Assembly (NCBI GenBank): GCA_019912505.1
Contig: JAIOIM010000504.1
Location: 1 to 9,607 of the forward strand
Reading direction: 5' to 3'
DNA length: 9,607 nucleotides
Source: Ignavibacteriaceae bacterium
GTDB lineage: Bacteria > Bacteroidota > Ignavibacteria > Ignavibacteriales > Ignavibacteriaceae
Under the pieces are notes generated by a model, which made no database searches, had not been told where the DNA came from, and saw only the letters and a program-made list of their open reading frames with translations. Made by a program: the position numbers and the translations under genes. The number at the start of each line of letters is the position of its first letter. Position 1 is the stretch's first letter. Positions 7,199-9,607 of the stretch are shown here, one piece after another.

Positions 7199-7304
7199 TT
7201 TTATCAGAAATTTATTTTGAAATGGTTGCAGCGTAAAAATAGCAAGAATTATTTTTAATTCGGCGCAAAATTTTGGAGAGAAATGATAACAAAATTAACT
7301 CTAT

Positions 7305-7344
7305 TCGATCATCCCAGTTCATCAGAGCGAACCGGGATGATTGA
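7305..7344 (-). terminator. Terminator hairpin after the isocitrate dehydrogenase gene
   Basis: Arms 7308-7320 and 7329-7341 (ATCATCCC...GGGATGAT core) pair over 13 positions around an 8-nt loop (7321-7328), and a further two pairs (7305-7306 with 7343-7344) extend it past one mismatch. The single internal imperfection (A7316 against C7333) is a U-G wobble in minus-strand RNA but an A-C mismatch in plus-strand RNA, so the stem is stronger in the transcript of the gene that ends 16 bp upstream of it. The minus-strand sequence beyond the stem (AGAGTTAATTTTGTT) is only moderately T-rich. Confidence 0.7.
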
Positions 7345-7360
7345 GATAAATAGATTAAGT

Positions 7361-9589
7361 TTATAACGAATCAATTATGTCGTTATAAGTTTTACTCGGG
7401 CGCATTTGTTTTTCGGTAAGATCTGTATCGGGAAGGTAATATCCGCCCAGATCAACCGGTTTGCCCTGAACCGCGAGAAGCTCTTCATTTATTTTTACTT
7501 CGTTCGCTTTTAAGGCTGCCGCAACTTTTGCAAATTTATTTTTTAACTCAGCGTCTTTATCCTGAGCGGTAAGAGCATCTGCCCAGTAAAGAGTCAGATA
7601 AAATGAACTGCCCCTGTTATCAATTTCATTAACTTTGCGTGATGGTGTTTTTTCATTTTCCAAATATTTACCAACCGCCGCATCGAGAGTTTCGGCAAGT
7701 ATTATCGCTTTTTTATTGCCTGTTTTTTCTGCTGCAAGTTCGAGCGATGGAACAAGCGCGCAATATTCGCCGAGAGAATCCCAGCGTAAGTGCCCTTCCT
7801 TGATGAATTGCTGAACATGTTTTGGGGCTGAACCGCCGGCACCTGTTTCAAACAAGCCGCCGCCGTTTAACAGCGGAACTATCGAAAGCATTCTGGCGCT
7901 TGTCCCGAGCTCAAGGATGGGGAAAAGATCGGTTAAATAGTCGCGGAGTACGTTGCCGGTTACGGAAATTGTATCAAGACCCTTGCGCACTCTTTCCAAT
8001 GTATATTTCATTGCATCATCCGGGGAAAGTATTTTTATTCCGAGACCGGATGTATCGTGTAAAGGCAAGTAGTCGTTAACTTTTTTTATCATCTCGGCAT
8101 CGTGTCCTCTCTTTTCATCAAGCCAGAAAATTGTAGGCGAGCCGGATGCTTTTGCCCTGTTAACGGCAAGTTTTACCCAGTCTTTTATGGCTTCGTCTTT
8201 TGTCTGACACATCCTAAATATATCCCCCGTTTCAACATTCTGTTCAAGCAAAGTTTCACCGGAAGTAGTAACAACTTTTATTACACCTTCGCTCGTTGCC
8301 TCGAATGTTTTATCGTGCGAGCCGTACTCTTCGGCTTTCTTTGCCATAAGCCCTACGTTTGCAACATTCCCCATTGTAGCGGGATTAAACTGACCCTTCT
8401 TTTTCGCGTCCTCTACAATTTCTTTGTATATAGTTGCGTAACTTCTATCAGGCACCATTGCCATAGTGTCCTGCAACTGATCTTCTTTATTCCACATTCT
8501 GCCTCCGTCGCGTACAATATTCGGCATAGAAGCATCCACAATTATATTGTTGGGAACATGCAGGTTTGTAATGCCATTTCTTGAGTCGACCATTGCAAGT
8601 GCCGGGCGCGACTCATAAACTTTATTTATATCGGCTTCGATTTCGGCTTTCTTTTCAGCCGACAGTTTATTTAGTTTTGAAAGAACATCAGCCAAACCGT
8701 TGGTTACATTTGCGCCAATCTCTTTTATCGCATCGGCGTGTTTATCAAGAGCTTCCTTGTAGTATACTGAAACAGCGTGTCCGAACATTATCGGGTCGGA
8801 TACTTTCATCATCGTGGCTTTGAGATGGAGTGATAAAAGTACACCTTCTTTTTTTGCTTCTTCTATTTGCTGGGCATAAAATTTTCGAAGCTCGGCAACA
8901 TTCATTACCGCGGCGTCAATTACTTCACCTTCGAGAAGCGAAAGTTTTTCTTTTAATACTTCGGTACTGCCGTCTTTACCTTTGAACTCAATTTTTACAT
9001 CGCAGGGAGTTTTTATTGTTTTTGAAATTTCTGTACCATAAAAATCTTTTTCGCTCATGTGAACAACCGCTGCCTTTGAACCTGTTTCAGGCCAGGGTTT
9101 CATCATTTTATGAGGATGTTTTTTTGCAAACATTTTTACTGATGCCGCCGGTCTGCGGTCGGAATTTCCTTCGCGCAAAACAGGGTTAACAGCCGAGCCG
9201 AGCACTTTAGCAAACCTTTTTTGAAGTGCTTTTTCTTCCTCGTTTTTCGGCTCTTCCGGATATAACGGTATATCGTAACCTTTGCTTTGTAATTCTTTTA
9301 TTGCTTCCTGAAGTTGTGGTATTGAGGCACTGATATTTGGAAGTTTAATTATGTTTGCTTCAGGTGTGTTGGCAAGCGTGCCAAGCTCGCCGAGGTTATC
9401 GGGTATCTTCTGGTCATTGCGCAGTTTGTCAGGAAAGTTTGCGATAATTCTTCCGGCAAGCGAAATATTTTTTGTTACAACCCGTATGCCGGTTCCTTTT
9501 GTAAAAGCATTAACAACCGGCAGCAAACAGTAGGTGGCAAGTGCGGGGGCTTCATCAATTTGAGTCCAAATAATTTTATAATTGTCCAT
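7361..9589 (-). CDS. icd: Monomeric NADP-dependent isocitrate dehydrogenase
   Basis: A 742-residue enzyme of the monomeric IDH family (usual length about 740), which oxidises isocitrate to 2-oxoglutarate with NADP+ and Mg2+ or Mn2+ in the TCA cycle. It is unrelated in length and architecture to the dimeric E. coli type. The active site maps onto Azotobacter vinelandii IDH, identical in number at first and then offset by two: S132, N135, R139 and R145 (NPVLREGNSDRR) for isocitrate; K257 and Y422 as catalytic pair; D352, D550 and D554 for metal; R549 for substrate; H591, R602 and R651 for the NADP 2'-phosphate. All are present, so an active NADP-specific enzyme is expected. The N-terminus (IIWTQIDEAPALATYCLLP) is complete. 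An AGGA seven bases before the ATG (plus-strand 9597-9600) is a reasonable ribosome site and supports the start at 9589. The promoter would lie beyond the window edge. A hairpin terminator follows the TAA. Confidence 0.97.
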   Translation of the reverse strand: MDNYKIIWTQIDEAPALATYCLLPVVNAFTKGTGIRVVTKNISLAGRIIANFPDKLRNDQKIPDNLGELGTLANTPEANIIKLPNISASIPQLQEAIKELQSKGYDIPLYPEEPKNEEEKALQKRFAKVLGSAVNPVLREGNSDRRPAASVKMFAKKHPHKMMKPWPETGSKAAVVHMSEKDFYGTEISKTIKTPCDVKIEFKGKDGSTEVLKEKLSLLEGEVIDAAVMNVAELRKFYAQQIEEAKKEGVLLSLHLKATMMKVSDPIMFGHAVSVYYKEALDKHADAIKEIGANVTNGLADVLSKLNKLSAEKKAEIEADINKVYESRPALAMVDSRNGITNLHVPNNIIVDASMPNIVRDGGRMWNKEDQLQDTMAMVPDRSYATIYKEIVEDAKKKGQFNPATMGNVANVGLMAKKAEEYGSHDKTFEATSEGVIKVVTTSGETLLEQNVETGDIFRMCQTKDEAIKDWVKLAVNRAKASGSPTIFWLDEKRGHDAEMIKKVNDYLPLHDTSGLGIKILSPDDAMKYTLERVRKGLDTISVTGNVLRDYLTDLFPILELGTSARMLSIVPLLNGGGLFETGAGGSAPKHVQQFIKEGHLRWDSLGEYCALVPSLELAAEKTGNKKAIILAETLDAAVGKYLENEKTPSRKVNEIDNRGSSFYLTLYWADALTAQDKDAELKNKFAKVAAALKANEVKINEELLAVQGKPVDLGGYYLPDTDLTEKQMRPSKTYNDIIDSL

Positions 9590-9607
9590 TTATCAGTCCT
9601 ATATTTT

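Noticed and set aside
7234..7268. Minus-strand TTG (7268-7266) and TATTTTTA (7241-7234) as a promoter for the decarboxylase
   Set aside because: The position is plausible but the spacing of 24 bp is long and the second box lacks the final G; too weak to list as a feature.
8102..8584. Open frame of 160 codons on the plus strand opposite isocitrate dehydrogenase
   Set aside because: It is a shadow of a conserved coding region; the Cys/Phe/His-rich composition and absence of motifs are typical of antisense translation.
1..9607. Search for tRNA, rRNA, CRISPR, IS ends, phage or toxin-antitoxin genes
   Set aside because: None seen: intergenic gaps are all under 170 bp, no direct repeat with spacers, no transposase or integrase motif in any frame.

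Overview
The window looks like ordinary chromosome from an AT-rich member of the Bacteroidota/Chlorobi group, most likely Ignavibacteria. Three things point there. A secreted peptidase ends in a type IX secretion (T9SS) type A sorting domain with the NYPNPFNP signature and a VYDLLGNE...SGIYFY core. Most starts lack a strong Shine-Dalgarno sequence. Low-complexity heptamer repeats occur in and between genes. The assignment rests on sequence style alone; no marker gene for taxonomy is present.

Layout. The plus-strand block (1-4824) holds the 3' two thirds of hemW, a glutamate/aspartate-type cation symporter 36 bp downstream, and after 83 bp a large secreted zinc carboxypeptidase. A convergent intergenic region (4825-4988) holds a hairpin and a GGGN4 heptamer array that could form a G-quadruplex. 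The minus-strand block (9589 down to 4989) holds, in transcription order, a monomeric NADP-dependent isocitrate dehydrogenase, a terminator hairpin, a group II PLP-dependent (aromatic-type) amino acid decarboxylase, and a MarC-family membrane protein 107 bp further on. No stretch above 300 bp lacks a gene, and no RNA gene, CRISPR array, insertion sequence or phage gene was seen.

How the genes relate. There is no obvious single pathway. A loose theme of peptide and amino acid use is visible: an extracellular carboxypeptidase could release amino acids, the symporter could import acidic ones, the decarboxylase turns an amino acid into an amine, and isocitrate dehydrogenase supplies 2-oxoglutarate and NADPH. 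This is inference from gene content; the genes are on two strands and in at least three transcription units.

I did not find a new defence, mobile or biosynthetic system. The points most worth a second look are the two unrelated 7-bp tandem repeats about 300 bp apart (one inside the secretion signal of the peptidase, one just after the marC stop), and a symporter whose substrate-site arginines match neither the archaeal nor the animal arrangement.
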